DNA of 64,000 nt from an uncultured Flavobacteriaceae bacterium (lineage in GTDB: Bacteria; Bacteroidota; Bacteroidia; Flavobacteriales; Flavobacteriaceae). Shown one piece after another: positions 9,643 through 19,288 of this stretch. Location: NCBI GenBank assembly GCA_938029725.1, contig CALHGE010000005.1, forward strand, positions 1 to 64,000, given 5' to 3'. How positions within the stretch are numbered: position 1 is the stretch's first letter; every line of letters starts with the position of its first letter. The notes below the pieces were generated by a model. That model had not been told where the DNA came from. It did no database searches and saw nothing but the letters and a program-made list of their open reading frames with translations. Both the position numbers and the translations under genes were made by a program.

Positions 9643-9677
9643 ACAAAACAAAAAGGGAGGCATAAAATGCCTCCCTT
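9643..9677 (-). terminator. Rho-independent terminator after the LRR genes
   Basis: AAGGGAGGCAT (9653-9663) pairs perfectly with 9667-9677 across a 3-base loop. On the minus strand it is followed by TTTTTGTTTTG. It lies 27 bases past the stop of the last LRR gene. Confidence 0.85.
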
Positions 9678-9703
9678 GGTTATTAGTCATAATGGTCTTA
9701 TAG

Positions 9704-10609
9704 TTAATTCTCTTTTTCGAATTTTGTATCTGCCATTCTAGTTTCTTTTGAATCTCTTCCTTTGGCACCTTTCAAGTTCAAACGTTCTGGATTGTACTTA
9801 GCGTTCAAGTTTACGTCATCACTATCAAAGTTTGCTAAACCGTCTATCTTTAAATCTTGTAAGCTCTTATAAGATTTAAACTTATTACCTTGAAGTTGAA
9901 CGAACTCAAGACCATCGAGCTTTTCTAAACCTACAGGGGCAGAGCCCTCAAAATTATTATAGGCTAAAGTAAGGTGCATCAGGTTTTTTAATTTTCCTAA
10001 ATCTAAGGCTATAGTTCCACTAAGTTTGTTGCCAAAAAGTTCAAGATTTTTTAGACTGGCCAAATTTTCAATCGAAATAGGTAAGCTACCTTTTAAGAAA
10101 TTACTTGAAAGATTAAGCACCTCAAGACCTTGAGCTTCACCAATACTTTCTGGTATGGGACCTTCAAACATATTATTGAACAAAACGAGCTCTTGTAAAT
10201 TGATTAATTGACCTATCATTTTTGGTATGGGGCCCTTTATTCTATTCATCTCGAGTTTTAAGACTCTCAATTCTGCAAGCTTAACTATTTCATTAGGCAG
10301 CTCACCCGTAATTTTATTAAAAGCCAAATTTAAAACTTCAATATATCTTAGATCTTTGATAGTTGCAGGAATTATACCCTGCAAATTATTTTTATGCAAA
10401 TTAATAGCAACAACATGGTCATCTTCTACAGTTATGCCATACCATGTTTTTGCTTGGTCATTCAAATTCCATGAATTTGACCAATCATCACCAGAAGTTG
10501 AATTGTAAATATCCACTAATGCCTGCCTCTCACTCTTTGAAATCTGAGCATTTAGAGTACTGAAAAAGCTAATAAAAAGAAAGTTTAGGGAGAAGAGAAG
10601 TAGTTTCAT
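9704..10609 (-). CDS. Exported leucine-rich-repeat protein (third of three tandem copies)
   Basis: A signal peptide (ending STLNAQ) precedes a cap segment (SERQALVDIYNSTSGDDW...TWYGITVED) and about seven plant-type LRRs of the form L-x-x-L-x-L-x-x-N-x-L-x-G-x-I-P. The C-terminus ends in ETRMADTKFEKEN. That TRMADTxFE tail recurs in both neighbouring paralogues. LRRs of this type mediate protein binding; no partner is evident. No type IX secretion C-terminal domain is recognisable, so the protein is likely periplasmic or retained otherwise. A strong terminator follows. Confidence 0.85.
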   Translation of the reverse strand: MKLLLFSLNFLFISFFSTLNAQISKSERQALVDIYNSTSGDDWSNSWNLNDQAKTWYGITVEDDHVVAINLHKNNLQGIIPATIKDLRYIEVLNLAFNKITGELPNEIVKLAELRVLKLEMNRIKGPIPKMIGQLINLQELVLFNNMFEGPIPESIGEAQGLEVLNLSSNFLKGSLPISIENLASLKNLELFGNKLSGTIALDLGKLKNLMHLTLAYNNFEGSAPVGLEKLDGLEFVQLQGNKFKSYKSLQDLKIDGLANFDSDDVNLNAKYNPERLNLKGAKGRDSKETRMADTKFEKEN

Positions 10610-10850
10610 TTAGCTAATATTTATCAATCGCGTGAATACCTCCCGTTAAAAATAACTCAATATTTTAAAAAGTCTAAGTATATTCAGGGAGACATGTTAC
10701 ACACCTAGTCTTTACCTAACGTATATTTTCTTGTTTTCTGATAAATTATTGTACTATTTTACTAAAAAAACTATCCACCAAATTTTGGAGTGCCCATGCG
10801 GCCCCTAAAGCTAAATGATTAATTAGAAATAAAAAGCCTAATCTTTCTTA

Positions 10851-11765
10851 CTATTTCTCATTTTCATCATTATCATCATCCTCGAATTTTGTGTCTGCCA
10901 TTCGAGTTTTTCCTTCATTTATATTCTTGAAATCAAAATTAAAATCCTTGCCAGCATCATGATCGAAAGCTAATAAGCCTTCTGCTTTTATCAACTTTAG
11001 ACCCTTAAAAGATTCGAATTTATTATTCTGAATTTGCAAAATTCTAAGACTCGCTAGTTGTCCAAACTCAACAGGGATTGCCCCACCTAATTGATTATTA
11101 GCCAATACCAGCTCTTTAAGATTTGAAAGTTGACCCATTTCTGATGGGATGGCTCCTTCCAATGAATTTTCGAAAAGCCCTAGACTTTCTAACTTACTTA
11201 AGTTTCCTAATGAATTTGGAATTTCTCCTTTCAAGTTGTTGCTTGATAGGTTGAGAATTTTCAAGTTCTTAATACTTCCTAAACTCTCTGGAATAGTACC
11301 TGATAAGAAGTTATTAAAAGCCGTTAGCTCCTCTAAATTCTTTAGCTGTCCTATTGCTTCTGGTAAGTCACCCTTTATTCTGTTCATTTCTAATTTCAAT
11401 ACTTTTAAAGCAGATAAGCCAATTACCTGTTTTGGCAATACACCCGTTATACTATTGAAAGCGAGATTTAGATGAGTAAGGTTCTTTAATTCCCCAATAC
11501 TTTCAGGTAAAATACCAGACAAGTTATTATTGAATAAGTTCATTTCAACAACGGTATCATCTGTTATCTTTATACCGTGCCAAGTGGCTACATCCTCTTC
11601 AAGATTCCATGGTTCCTTCCAGTTTTCACCATCCAACGAATCATAGAAATCAAGTAATGCCTGTTTTTCCTTTTGCGAGATTTGAGCAGTAACTGTTGTA
11701 ATGCTAGTACAAAAAGTAATCAGTACCAGTAAAATCGAGTTTATATATGATTTTTTCAAGTCCAT
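10851..11765 (-). CDS. Exported leucine-rich-repeat protein (second of three)
   Basis: I choose the ATG at 11765, which starts MDLKKSYINSILLVLITF, a signal peptide ending TVTAQ; a longer frame from 11873 would overlap the upstream gene by 104 bases. The mature part has the same cap (KEKQALLDFYDSLDGENW...TWHGIKITDD) and about seven LRRs. The tail KTRMADTKFEDDDNDENEK is highly acidic. The gene starts 4 bases after the upstream LRR gene stops, so those two form an operon, and it clearly arose by tandem duplication with its neighbours. Confidence 0.85.
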   Translation of the reverse strand: MDLKKSYINSILLVLITFCTSITTVTAQISQKEKQALLDFYDSLDGENWKEPWNLEEDVATWHGIKITDDTVVEMNLFNNNLSGILPESIGELKNLTHLNLAFNSITGVLPKQVIGLSALKVLKLEMNRIKGDLPEAIGQLKNLEELTAFNNFLSGTIPESLGSIKNLKILNLSSNNLKGEIPNSLGNLSKLESLGLFENSLEGAIPSEMGQLSNLKELVLANNQLGGAIPVEFGQLASLRILQIQNNKFESFKGLKLIKAEGLLAFDHDAGKDFNFDFKNINEGKTRMADTKFEDDDNDENEK

Positions 11766-11769
11766 TTTT

Positions 11770-12663
11770 TTATTTGTTTTCTTTATCCTCCTCAAAAATT
11801 GTGTCAGCCATTCTGGTATCACCGGAACGATATATATCCTTAAAGTTTTTTCTGTCAGATAAATTTTTATCATTGTCGAAATCTAATAGCGCAAGATCTG
11901 TTTCTGTTGGAATACTATTGAGCAGATGCTCTTGATCGAAAAGGTTTTTTTGTATCTGCAATGCCTTTAAATTTGGTAAAGAAAAAATTACCGAAGGAAA
12001 TTCTCCAGAAAGACGATTCTCAGACAGAACAAGCATTTTTAAATTACTTAGTAAGCCAAAATTAACAGGAACATCTCCATAAATGTTATTATCGGCTATT
12101 TCAAAGCGTTCTAAATGTATCAAGGCTCCTATTTCTTCTGGAATACGACCCGTTATATTATTATCTGAAATTAAAAGTACTTTAAGGTTCTTTAAGGTAC
12201 CAATACTTCTCGGAAGTATTCCTGAAAGCTGATTAGAAAAAAAATCTAGAATTACAAGGTTTTTCAAATCTCCAATTTCATTCGGTATATTTCCAGTTAA
12301 TTTATTTTTTCCTAATCGTAAAACCATCAACTTTTTAAGTTTGAAAACACTGCTTGGAACTTCTCCCTCAAGCAAATTAAACGCAAGGTTTAATACTTGA
12401 AGCTTATCTAATGCTCCCAATGAATTGGGTAAAGTTCCATTCAAATTGTTATCTACTAAATGTAAAGAAATAACATGATTGTCTTTAATCTCTACACCAT
12501 ACCAAGTAGCAGCATCTTTCGACAAATCCCAAGATTTGTTCCAATCAAGACCATTTGTACTGGTATAGAAATCAATTAAGGCTTTCTTTTCAGCCTCTGG
12601 AATTGTGGCAAAGACAGCATTATGGAGAATAAATGACACTAATAAGATGAATAATTTTTTCAT
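11770..12663 (-). CDS. Exported leucine-rich-repeat protein (first of three)
   Basis: The ATG at 12663 gives MKKLFILLVSFILHNAVFA, a clean signal peptide; the longer frame to 12696 only adds hydrophobic residues before it. The cap (AEKKALIDFYTSTNGLDW...TWYGVEIKDN) and about seven LRRs follow, then GDTRMADTIFEEDKENK. It is the promoter-proximal member of the LRR set. The three copies have diverged well in the repeat region but keep the cap and the tail, so both ends seem to be under selection. Confidence 0.85.
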   Translation of the reverse strand: MKKLFILLVSFILHNAVFATIPEAEKKALIDFYTSTNGLDWNKSWDLSKDAATWYGVEIKDNHVISLHLVDNNLNGTLPNSLGALDKLQVLNLAFNLLEGEVPSSVFKLKKLMVLRLGKNKLTGNIPNEIGDLKNLVILDFFSNQLSGILPRSIGTLKNLKVLLISDNNITGRIPEEIGALIHLERFEIADNNIYGDVPVNFGLLSNLKMLVLSENRLSGEFPSVIFSLPNLKALQIQKNLFDQEHLLNSIPTETDLALLDFDNDKNLSDRKNFKDIYRSGDTRMADTIFEEDKENK

Positions 12664-12838
12664 TCGTGGGGTATTTGCAAATACAATAATTAACAATGAG
12701 GGAATTTACTTACAAATAAACGCCAATTAATGATTATTCTGCTACAGACCCTCAGTAATTTCATCCACAAGCCCCGTTTTTGTTGTGAAATGCTCAAAAA
12801 ACGTTGTAGGATTTATTTTACTTTTCTCACTATGCCTT

Positions 12839-14752
12839 TTAAGATTCGTTTTCGAGATCTGTTGTTAACTTTTCCCATTTTTTCATAAGGGCTTCTAAGT
12901 CAGTTTTCTTTTTTTGATACGCTTCGAAAAAATTCGCCTTTGCTATGGTCGCGTCATAGTCCATAAGCATATCATGGTCTATTGCTGCTATTTCTTTTTC
13001 AAGGGTCGAAATATTACTCTCGCAACTACTTAATTTATTCTTAAGTGACTTTATCTTTTTTTGATTTTGAAAGTTCTGTTGCCCCCCTTTTGGTTTCTCT
13101 GTTGTTTTGAGTACCTGTGTCTTTTTCTCAATAGCTCTAAAATCTTCCACTTTTCGTTGCTCCAAATAATAATCAACATCGCCTAAATACTCTCTGATCT
13201 TTCTATCTTTAAATTCATATACCTTGTTCGTCAGCCCTTGAAGAAAATCACGATCGTGAGATACTAATATCAATGTGCCTTCAAAATTCTGCAAAGCTTG
13301 CTTCAATACATTTTTTGATTTAATGTCTAAGTGGTTGGTAGGCTCATCCATCACTAATACATTGAAAGGCTGAAGCAACATTTTTGCTAATGCCAATCTA
13401 TTTCGTTCACCACCTGAGAGTACTTTCACAAATTTATCTACTTCCTCACCTCGAAAAAGAAAGGAACCTAGTATATCTCTTACCTTACTTCGATTTTTTT
13501 CATTAGCAGCGTCAAGCATCGTATCATGAACCGTTTTACTTCCATCTAAATACTCGGCTTGGTTTTGAGCAAAATATCCAATCTGTACGTTATGCCCTAG
13601 TTTCAACCTTCCTTCATGTTCGATCTCACCAACCATAATTTTGGCCAATGTTGACTTTCCTTGTCCATTCTGACCAACAAAAGCAGTCTTACTATCACGT
13701 TCGATTAAAAGGTCTATACCTTGAAGTACATGCTTGTCTCCATAGCTTTTTGAAAGTCCCTCAATTTCAGTTACCACTTTACCGGGAGTAACCGAGATCG
13801 GAAATCTTAAATTCATGACACTATTATCATCTTCATCAACTTCAATTCGCTCAATTTTATCTAGCTTTTTCATCAAAGACTGAGCCATCGAAGCCTTTGT
13901 TGATTTTGCGCGGAACTTTTCTATTAAACGTTCTGATTGCTTAATCTCTTTTTCTTGGTTCTTTTGCGCGCTTAACTGCTGTTGTTTCATTTCATTACGC
14001 AGTACCAAGTATTGTGAATACGGTTTGTTATAATCATAAATACGGCCAAGCGAAATCTCAATGGTTCGGTTGGTTACATTATCTAAAAACATCTTATCAT
14101 GCGAAACGATAACTACAGCTCCGGCGTAGTTCTTTAAAAAGGTCTCTAACCAAATAATAGATTCAATATCTAAATGGTTTGTTGGCTCATCCAACAGCAA
14201 TACATCGTTGCTTTGCAAAAGTAATTTTGCCAACTCAATACGCATGCGCCAACCTCCTGAAAAAGTATCTGTTTTTTTATTAAAATCTTCTCTCTTAAAC
14301 CCTAAGCCCTGAAGTATTTTTTCGGTTTCTCCTTGATAATTATAACCCCCTAATATTTCATAGTGATGTGTCACATCACTTAAATCGATGATCAGCTGAT
14401 TATAGCCTTCACTTTCATAATCGGTTCGCTCTACAAGTTGATGATTGATCTCATCTAAACGTAATTCAAGGCCTTTGATTTCCTCAAAAGCCTGATACGC
14501 CTCTTCTAGTACCGTACGACCTAGTACAAAATCAATATCTTGTCTAAGGAAACCAATCTTTATATCCTTTTCGATAGCGATGGTGCCCGTATCATAGGCC
14601 ATATCTTTGGTCAGCAATTTCAGTAAAGTAGATTTACCGGCGCCATTTTTACCAATAAGACCGGCGCGATCTCCTCCATTTAGACGAAATGATATTTCTT
14701 CAAACAAATATTCGCCTCCAAAGGAAACGGAAAGGTTGTGGATATTGAGCAT
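12839..14752 (-). CDS. ABC-F family ATP-binding protein (Uup/YheS-like)
   Basis: The 637-residue protein has two ABC ATPase cassettes in tandem and no membrane segments, the hallmark of ABC-F translation factors. Cassette 1 has Walker A GKNGAGKST near residue 36, signature FSGGWRMR and Walker B VLLLDEPTNHLD. Cassette 2 has GQNGQGKST, LSGGERNRLALAK and VLVMDEPTNHLD. The linker is charged (KFRAKSTKASMAQS), and a coiled-coil C-terminal segment (about 530-637) resembles Uup. ABC-F proteins act at the ribosomal E site; whether this one is a housekeeping factor or gives antibiotic protection cannot be told, but the standard architecture favours housekeeping. Confidence 0.9.
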   Translation of the reverse strand: MLNIHNLSVSFGGEYLFEEISFRLNGGDRAGLIGKNGAGKSTLLKLLTKDMAYDTGTIAIEKDIKIGFLRQDIDFVLGRTVLEEAYQAFEEIKGLELRLDEINHQLVERTDYESEGYNQLIIDLSDVTHHYEILGGYNYQGETEKILQGLGFKREDFNKKTDTFSGGWRMRIELAKLLLQSNDVLLLDEPTNHLDIESIIWLETFLKNYAGAVVIVSHDKMFLDNVTNRTIEISLGRIYDYNKPYSQYLVLRNEMKQQQLSAQKNQEKEIKQSERLIEKFRAKSTKASMAQSLMKKLDKIERIEVDEDDNSVMNLRFPISVTPGKVVTEIEGLSKSYGDKHVLQGIDLLIERDSKTAFVGQNGQGKSTLAKIMVGEIEHEGRLKLGHNVQIGYFAQNQAEYLDGSKTVHDTMLDAANEKNRSKVRDILGSFLFRGEEVDKFVKVLSGGERNRLALAKMLLQPFNVLVMDEPTNHLDIKSKNVLKQALQNFEGTLILVSHDRDFLQGLTNKVYEFKDRKIREYLGDVDYYLEQRKVEDFRAIEKKTQVLKTTEKPKGGQQNFQNQKKIKSLKNKLSSCESNISTLEKEIAAIDHDMLMDYDATIAKANFFEAYQKKKTDLEALMKKWEKLTTDLENES

Positions 14753-15114
14753 ATTTTAAGGTACTTGATAAATAGTAATTTGACTATGATGTTTTAGTTC
14801 GTACAGCGACTTTCACATCTCTATATCGTCTTCTGCTAATTCATTTTAACGATTCAAGCATTGATTTTTGTAATGCTTGTTACCTTTCTAAGATTGTCAA
14901 ATCAGTACCTTTACGTTAAGATGCTGCAGGTGAACTTATTTGACTATTTTTCTTTCGCCTGCAAATATCGCTTTTTGCCCTCTAATTTTGTTGTTTTCTA
15001 ATGATATAACTTTAACTATACCCTGAAAAAACAAGTTCAGCACAAAATGGAAGTTACTATTAGTGCTCGCAGGCAGGCGGGTTCGATTCAAATTAAAATA
15101 CTCAAATCAGTTCA
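14753..15114. other. Divergent intergenic region, about 360 bases
   Basis: This separates the minus-strand ABC-F gene from the plus-strand DUF983 gene and should hold both promoters. I see no gene. A CAGGCAGGCGGG segment near 15069-15080 looks like a fragment of a G/C-rich dispersed element in otherwise AT-rich DNA. No promoter with both elements well placed was found. Confidence 0.4.
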
Positions 15115-15504
15115 ATGTTAAAAAAAGGAAATAAACTATACAGCATTTTAACAGGAAGTTGTCCTAAATGTCATGAAGAGAGCATGTATGTGAATAAAAA
15201 CCCATACAAGCCAGGCCATCTGTTCAAAATGAATGAACGCTGTTCTAATTGTACTACGAAATACAAGATAGAACCCTCCTTTTTTTATGGCGCAATGTAT
15301 GTTAGCTATGGCGTAGGAATTGCTTTTGCTGTGGCTGCATTTGTGATCACCAAACTCCTTTTAGAGACTAACTTAATGACTACCTTCATTGCAATTACAG
15401 CCACCATGATTGGGTTTATGCCCGTAATTATTCGTTTGTCAAGAAATATTTGGATTAATCTCTTTTTCAACTATGACCCAAATGCCGCTCAGGCTAATTC
15501 CTAA
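15115..15504 (+). CDS. DUF983 family membrane protein
   Basis: The 129-residue protein starts with a zinc-ribbon-like pair of motifs (CPKCH near 16-20 and CSNC near 42-45). Two hydrophobic segments follow (about 57-80 and 86-107) and a short hydrophilic end. This arrangement matches DUF983, a small family of unknown function common in Bacteroidota. The stop overlaps the end of the convergent oxidoreductase gene by 11 bases, and no terminator is visible in the overlap. Confidence 0.8.
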   Translation: MLKKGNKLYSILTGSCPKCHEESMYVNKNPYKPGHLFKMNERCSNCTTKYKIEPSFFYGAMYVSYGVGIAFAVAAFVITKLLLETNLMTTFIAITATMIGFMPVIIRLSRNIWINLFFNYDPNAAQANS

Positions 15505-16549
15505 AATGTTTTTTAGTAAAACGAGCTATGTTCATTTCTGGATGAATATCTTCTCCCATTTCTATGGAATTTAATAACTGCTGAGAAGCGAACGGAGCAA
15601 TCATAACTCCTCGAGAGCCAAATCCATTTAAAACATATAAGTTTTCGTGCTTCGGATGCTGCCCCACTAAGGGTCTTCTATCGGTCACTGTTGGACGAAT
15701 TCCTGCCAGTTGCTCTACCACTTCATAATCACATTTCAAAAAGGCATCTAGTTTTTGAAGCAATTCTGTTCTTGATTCTTCCGTAGCTAAGTTGGTGGTA
15801 TCTTTCCATTTATAGGTTGCACCAACACGATATAAATCATTGCCCCAAGGGATTAAAAAAATAGACGATTTGATTGCATTCACTTCATTTAAATCAGGAG
15901 CCTTAATCGTCAGGTATTCTCCTTTCGTACTGGTAAGCGGCAAATAACTGAAATAGTGGTTCTTTTTTAATCCAAAACCTTCTGCAAAAACAAGCTGCTT
16001 TGCTCTTATTGATTTATAGGAGACCGCTTCTGAAGCAATGTGCAAAGTGGCATGGTCAAAAGTCTCATTTAAAAATAAATCTTTCGAAAGCAAGTATTGG
16101 CTATAAGCAGAAAGCAATAGTTTGGTGTCAATTCTACCCGTGTTCAACACCTTTCCAAATTCGAAAGGGGCATCAATATTCAGGTTTTTATTTTTATGGA
16201 TTTCTGAGGATAAAAAGTGATTCAAGCCAATTTTATCTGATGCTTCAAACCACATATTCTGCTCTTCAATCGAAGTAAATCTTCTTAAAACAGGGAGTTT
16301 ATGATCCAATTTTACATTCAATTTTTTTTCTAAAGCTTTATAAAAAGGAATGGCTAGATCTAACTGCTCTTTGGCATTCCAAGCCATGGTAAATCGCTTC
16401 AGAATTACTGGATTGTATAATCCGCCGGCAACAACAGATGAAGTCTGTGACGTATCACTAATGACTGTATAAGTTTTATTACTTTTTTCAAGTTGTTCAC
16501 AGAAGGACACTCCTGCGAGGCCAAGGCCAACGATTAGGTAATCTAGCAT
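15494..16549 (-). CDS. FAD-dependent oxidoreductase, DAO family
   Basis: The 351-residue protein opens with a Rossmann FAD motif (DYLIVGLGLAGVSF). It ends with the DAO-family C-terminal pattern GIRPTVTDRRPLVGQHP followed by LYVLNGFGSRGVMIAP, which binds the flavin. The family oxidises amines or amino acids (for example glycine or D-amino acid oxidases and the MnmC oxidase domain). The substrate here cannot be read from sequence. It has no signal peptide and should be cytoplasmic. The gene is alone on its strand, past the gldN terminator. Confidence 0.8.
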   Translation of the reverse strand: MLDYLIVGLGLAGVSFCEQLEKSNKTYTVISDTSQTSSVVAGGLYNPVILKRFTMAWNAKEQLDLAIPFYKALEKKLNVKLDHKLPVLRRFTSIEEQNMWFEASDKIGLNHFLSSEIHKNKNLNIDAPFEFGKVLNTGRIDTKLLLSAYSQYLLSKDLFLNETFDHATLHIASEAVSYKSIRAKQLVFAEGFGLKKNHYFSYLPLTSTKGEYLTIKAPDLNEVNAIKSSIFLIPWGNDLYRVGATYKWKDTTNLATEESRTELLQKLDAFLKCDYEVVEQLAGIRPTVTDRRPLVGQHPKHENLYVLNGFGSRGVMIAPFASQQLLNSIEMGEDIHPEMNIARFTKKHFRN

Positions 16550-16620
16550 TACGCAAAGATAATGAAGGCTTTCGATAGACTTTCGCCTTTCTACGAAACA
16601 GATTACTTCTATACATGCTC

Positions 16621-16660
16621 AAAAAAACAAAACCCCCCCAACGTTTCCGTTGGAGGGGTT
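16621..16660 (-). terminator. Rho-independent terminator of the gldKLMN cluster
   Basis: AACCCCCCCAACG (16631-16643) pairs with 16648-16660 with a single mismatch around a TTTC loop. The minus strand then runs into TTTTGTTTTTTT. It lies 45 bases beyond the gldN stop. Confidence 0.88.
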
Positions 16661-16705
16661 TACTATATTCTTGAATTGGAATTCAAATATTTGTTTTGCT
16701 AAGAC

Positions 16706-17608
16706 TTAGTAGCTCCACATGTCTTGTTCTCTATCTCTGATGACCTCTTTAATTCTTTTGGCCTCCAGTAATTGAAACAATGCATTGTCGGTAACATAGT
16801 CGTTAACCTTTCGATCACCGTGAACGTTATCTTCTCTATAAATGACACCGTTGAATCTTCTTGCATTCAACAACATATCAAAAGATATGGGTTGTGCAGA
16901 ATTTCGCTGATTAAAAACCTTAGCTTCATGAAGTATCTGTCTAGCTCCAGGGTACCAAACCCAGAAAAGCTCTACTTTGGCATCTTGAAGGTCCATTGAT
17001 TCATCATCAATAAAGTTAACATCTGGCGCAACAGGAGCGATACCTAATAATCGGTACTTTAATTCTCCTTGACGCTTGTCGAAATACCAGATTCCTTTGA
17101 TACGGTACTCTTCAATATCTGCAGCTGAAAGTTCTCTTTCGTTAATATACTCATCAGAAAGTTCTTCACCAGCATTCAATTGCTCATACCCGTAATCAGT
17201 AGTATCTTTTTTCTTTAGCGTAGCCGCCAAATCACTGAAAACTCTTTTTTCAGTAAAATAAGAATCTACATATACATCTTCTAGTTTTCCGTTTTTGATG
17301 TTCTTAATTAAAACATCATACAAAGATCTTCGATCTGCACCTATATCAACAGTATCAGTAGGATAGTACATCGGGAAATTTACACGCTCATCTAAATCAA
17401 TCACCTCCCAAACGGTTTTAGACCATAGAATATCTCTATCATCTACGTAGCCATATTTTAAGGGCGCATCATTGTCTAGTTCCTTTTGAGCGTCAGTCTT
17501 CATACCGATCTCTTGAGGCTTCTTCGCGTTCAAAATGTTCGCTTGAGCCATCATTGAAGCAGGTAATAAAGTAACAGCTCCGATTAGTAAAACATTCTTC
17601 CAATTCAT
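16706..17608 (-). CDS. gldN: Gliding motility/T9SS ring protein GldN
   Basis: GldN pairs with the lipoprotein GldK to form the periplasmic ring of the type IX secretion system, which exports proteins and drives gliding adhesins. The 300-residue protein has a signal peptide (about residues 1-22, ending ASMMAQA) and a mature domain typical of GldN/PorN, with WSKTVWEVIDLDERVNFPMYYP near 63-84 and a C-terminal VKLFWVWYPGARQ-like region near 213-223. It is the last gene of gldK-gldL-gldM-gldN, 56 bases after gldM, and is followed by a strong terminator. Confidence 0.95.
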   Translation of the reverse strand: MNWKNVLLIGAVTLLPASMMAQANILNAKKPQEIGMKTDAQKELDNDAPLKYGYVDDRDILWSKTVWEVIDLDERVNFPMYYPTDTVDIGADRRSLYDVLIKNIKNGKLEDVYVDSYFTEKRVFSDLAATLKKKDTTDYGYEQLNAGEELSDEYINERELSAADIEEYRIKGIWYFDKRQGELKYRLLGIAPVAPDVNFIDDESMDLQDAKVELFWVWYPGARQILHEAKVFNQRNSAQPISFDMLLNARRFNGVIYREDNVHGDRKVNDYVTDNALFQLLEAKRIKEVIRDREQDMWSY

Positions 17609-17664
17609 GTTTAAATCAATTTAAAATTACCGAGCGACTTACACCGCTCGGTTATCAATTAGTA

Positions 17665-19233
17665 TTAGTTTGTAATCTCCACAACTACTGGAGATACTTT
17701 CTTCAATTTGTATGTTTTATTATTGCTTATGTAAGCGCTGATATCAAAGATTTGAATTGCATCACCACGCTTAGCTCTTTTCAAAGCAGACTTGGCTCTC
17801 GAATCTAATCTACCACCTTTAACAATTACAGTAGGCTGACCAGGTACTTTGAATTTAAATCCACTTACTTTAAGATTTAAATCAAAATCGAAGTCTTCTA
17901 AGACAGCACCAATTGTAGATTTCTCTAAGTTAGCTCGTCCCATTTTAGAACTACCAGTTTCTCCTCTAATTGAACCTGCTGGTCTTGGAATATCTTTAAT
18001 TCTAAACTCTAGTTTAGAGCCAACTGGCTTACCATCAGGCAAGGTACCAGAAGCACTAATAGTTACTGTTCTTCCTTTACCAGGATTCATTACATAACTA
18101 CTACCACTACGTTTTGTTAAACCTGTTGCTCTTGCATTTACCTTGTTATTAGGTATACCAGGTATTGATATAGACATTGGGTTAGCTACACCACGATAAA
18201 CAACGTTCATCTTATCAGCAGCTATCAAAGCAGCACCTGGCTTGGTAATCGTAGCAAAACTACTTTTTACTGCCACCGGAACTTCTTCTCCATCTTGCAT
18301 AAAGAACACAGTACCTGTTACTTCGTGATCACCAGGGTTACCAGCGCCAATTAACATTTTAACACCACCTGCTTCAAGCTTGTAGTCTTTGTTCATTGTT
18401 AACGCTCTACCGTCTAACTTTAACTCAGCCTTAACCGGAGTTGAAGATGCATCAGTTTTACTAATGATGATTTTACCGTCATATCTGTCACCTGCGTAAA
18501 AAGCAGATTTAGACCCTTGAAGTGACATAGCGAAACTTTTCAATGAGACTTGCTCACTCAATTCACCAGCCAACATCGATTTTAAAGCATCTTCTTCAGT
18601 TGATTTAATATCAGCTTGTAATGCTGTTAATTTAGTCAAAGAAGCTACCAATGGAAATCTTTCATAATGATACTTTATCCAATCAATCTTCTCTCCACTA
18701 CGGTTCGTTTCTTTACCATTCTCATCTCCAGTTTGGAAACGCGCTGTTACAGATGCTTTCACATCTTTCATAGTTGCTGGTAAAATAGTATTTACACCAT
18801 CGCGGTAGCTATTGATTCGTTTTAAGAAATCTTCTCCTTCTGGAGTTAAATTATCTCCTTGGAAAAATTTTCCGTCTAGATAATCAGATTTATCCATTAC
18901 TTGGTAATCTGTAGGATCTTCAACGCCTTCAAGCATACCATCTTTAAGTGACTGTAGGTAGTCATAGTATTCTTGAGACATTGCTTTTATCTTCTGAGCG
19001 TCTTTATACAACTTGTCGTATTTAGCCGCATCTTCAGAAGCTTTAGTTCCAAGACTTTCAAGAAACAAATCGTTACTTGCTGTGGTCTTTGAATTAGAAG
19101 TCTCCATTTTTACATTCATTAAGCCGAATGCAGCGAGAACTTCTTTACTCATATTTAAGGCTAGCATACAAATGAATACCAGATACATCAGGTTTACCAT
19201 TTTCTGCCTTGGTGATTGTTTTCCTCCTGCCAT
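17665..19233 (-). CDS. gldM: T9SS motor protein GldM
   Basis: GldM spans the inner membrane once and transmits rotation from the GldL stator through the periplasm to the GldK/GldN ring. The protein opens MAGGKQSPRQKMVNLMYLVF with one transmembrane helix at about residues 13-35. The remaining 480 residues are periplasmic beta-rich domains (known as D1-D4 in the GldM structure), with helical D1 at about 40-215. At 522 residues it has normal length. It follows gldL by 55 bases. Confidence 0.95.
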   Translation of the reverse strand: MAGGKQSPRQKMVNLMYLVFICMLALNMSKEVLAAFGLMNVKMETSNSKTTASNDLFLESLGTKASEDAAKYDKLYKDAQKIKAMSQEYYDYLQSLKDGMLEGVEDPTDYQVMDKSDYLDGKFFQGDNLTPEGEDFLKRINSYRDGVNTILPATMKDVKASVTARFQTGDENGKETNRSGEKIDWIKYHYERFPLVASLTKLTALQADIKSTEEDALKSMLAGELSEQVSLKSFAMSLQGSKSAFYAGDRYDGKIIISKTDASSTPVKAELKLDGRALTMNKDYKLEAGGVKMLIGAGNPGDHEVTGTVFFMQDGEEVPVAVKSSFATITKPGAALIAADKMNVVYRGVANPMSISIPGIPNNKVNARATGLTKRSGSSYVMNPGKGRTVTISASGTLPDGKPVGSKLEFRIKDIPRPAGSIRGETGSSKMGRANLEKSTIGAVLEDFDFDLNLKVSGFKFKVPGQPTVIVKGGRLDSRAKSALKRAKRGDAIQIFDISAYISNNKTYKLKKVSPVVVEITN

Positions 19234-19288
19234 GTTTTCTAATTAGTTTTAATTAATATTTGATTTGGGGTTATTGAACTAAAACGTA

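Noticed and set aside
15060-15085. Possible repeat or integration site (GCAGGCAGGCGGG)
   Set aside because: Only one clear copy in this window and no partner, so it is not reported as a repeat.
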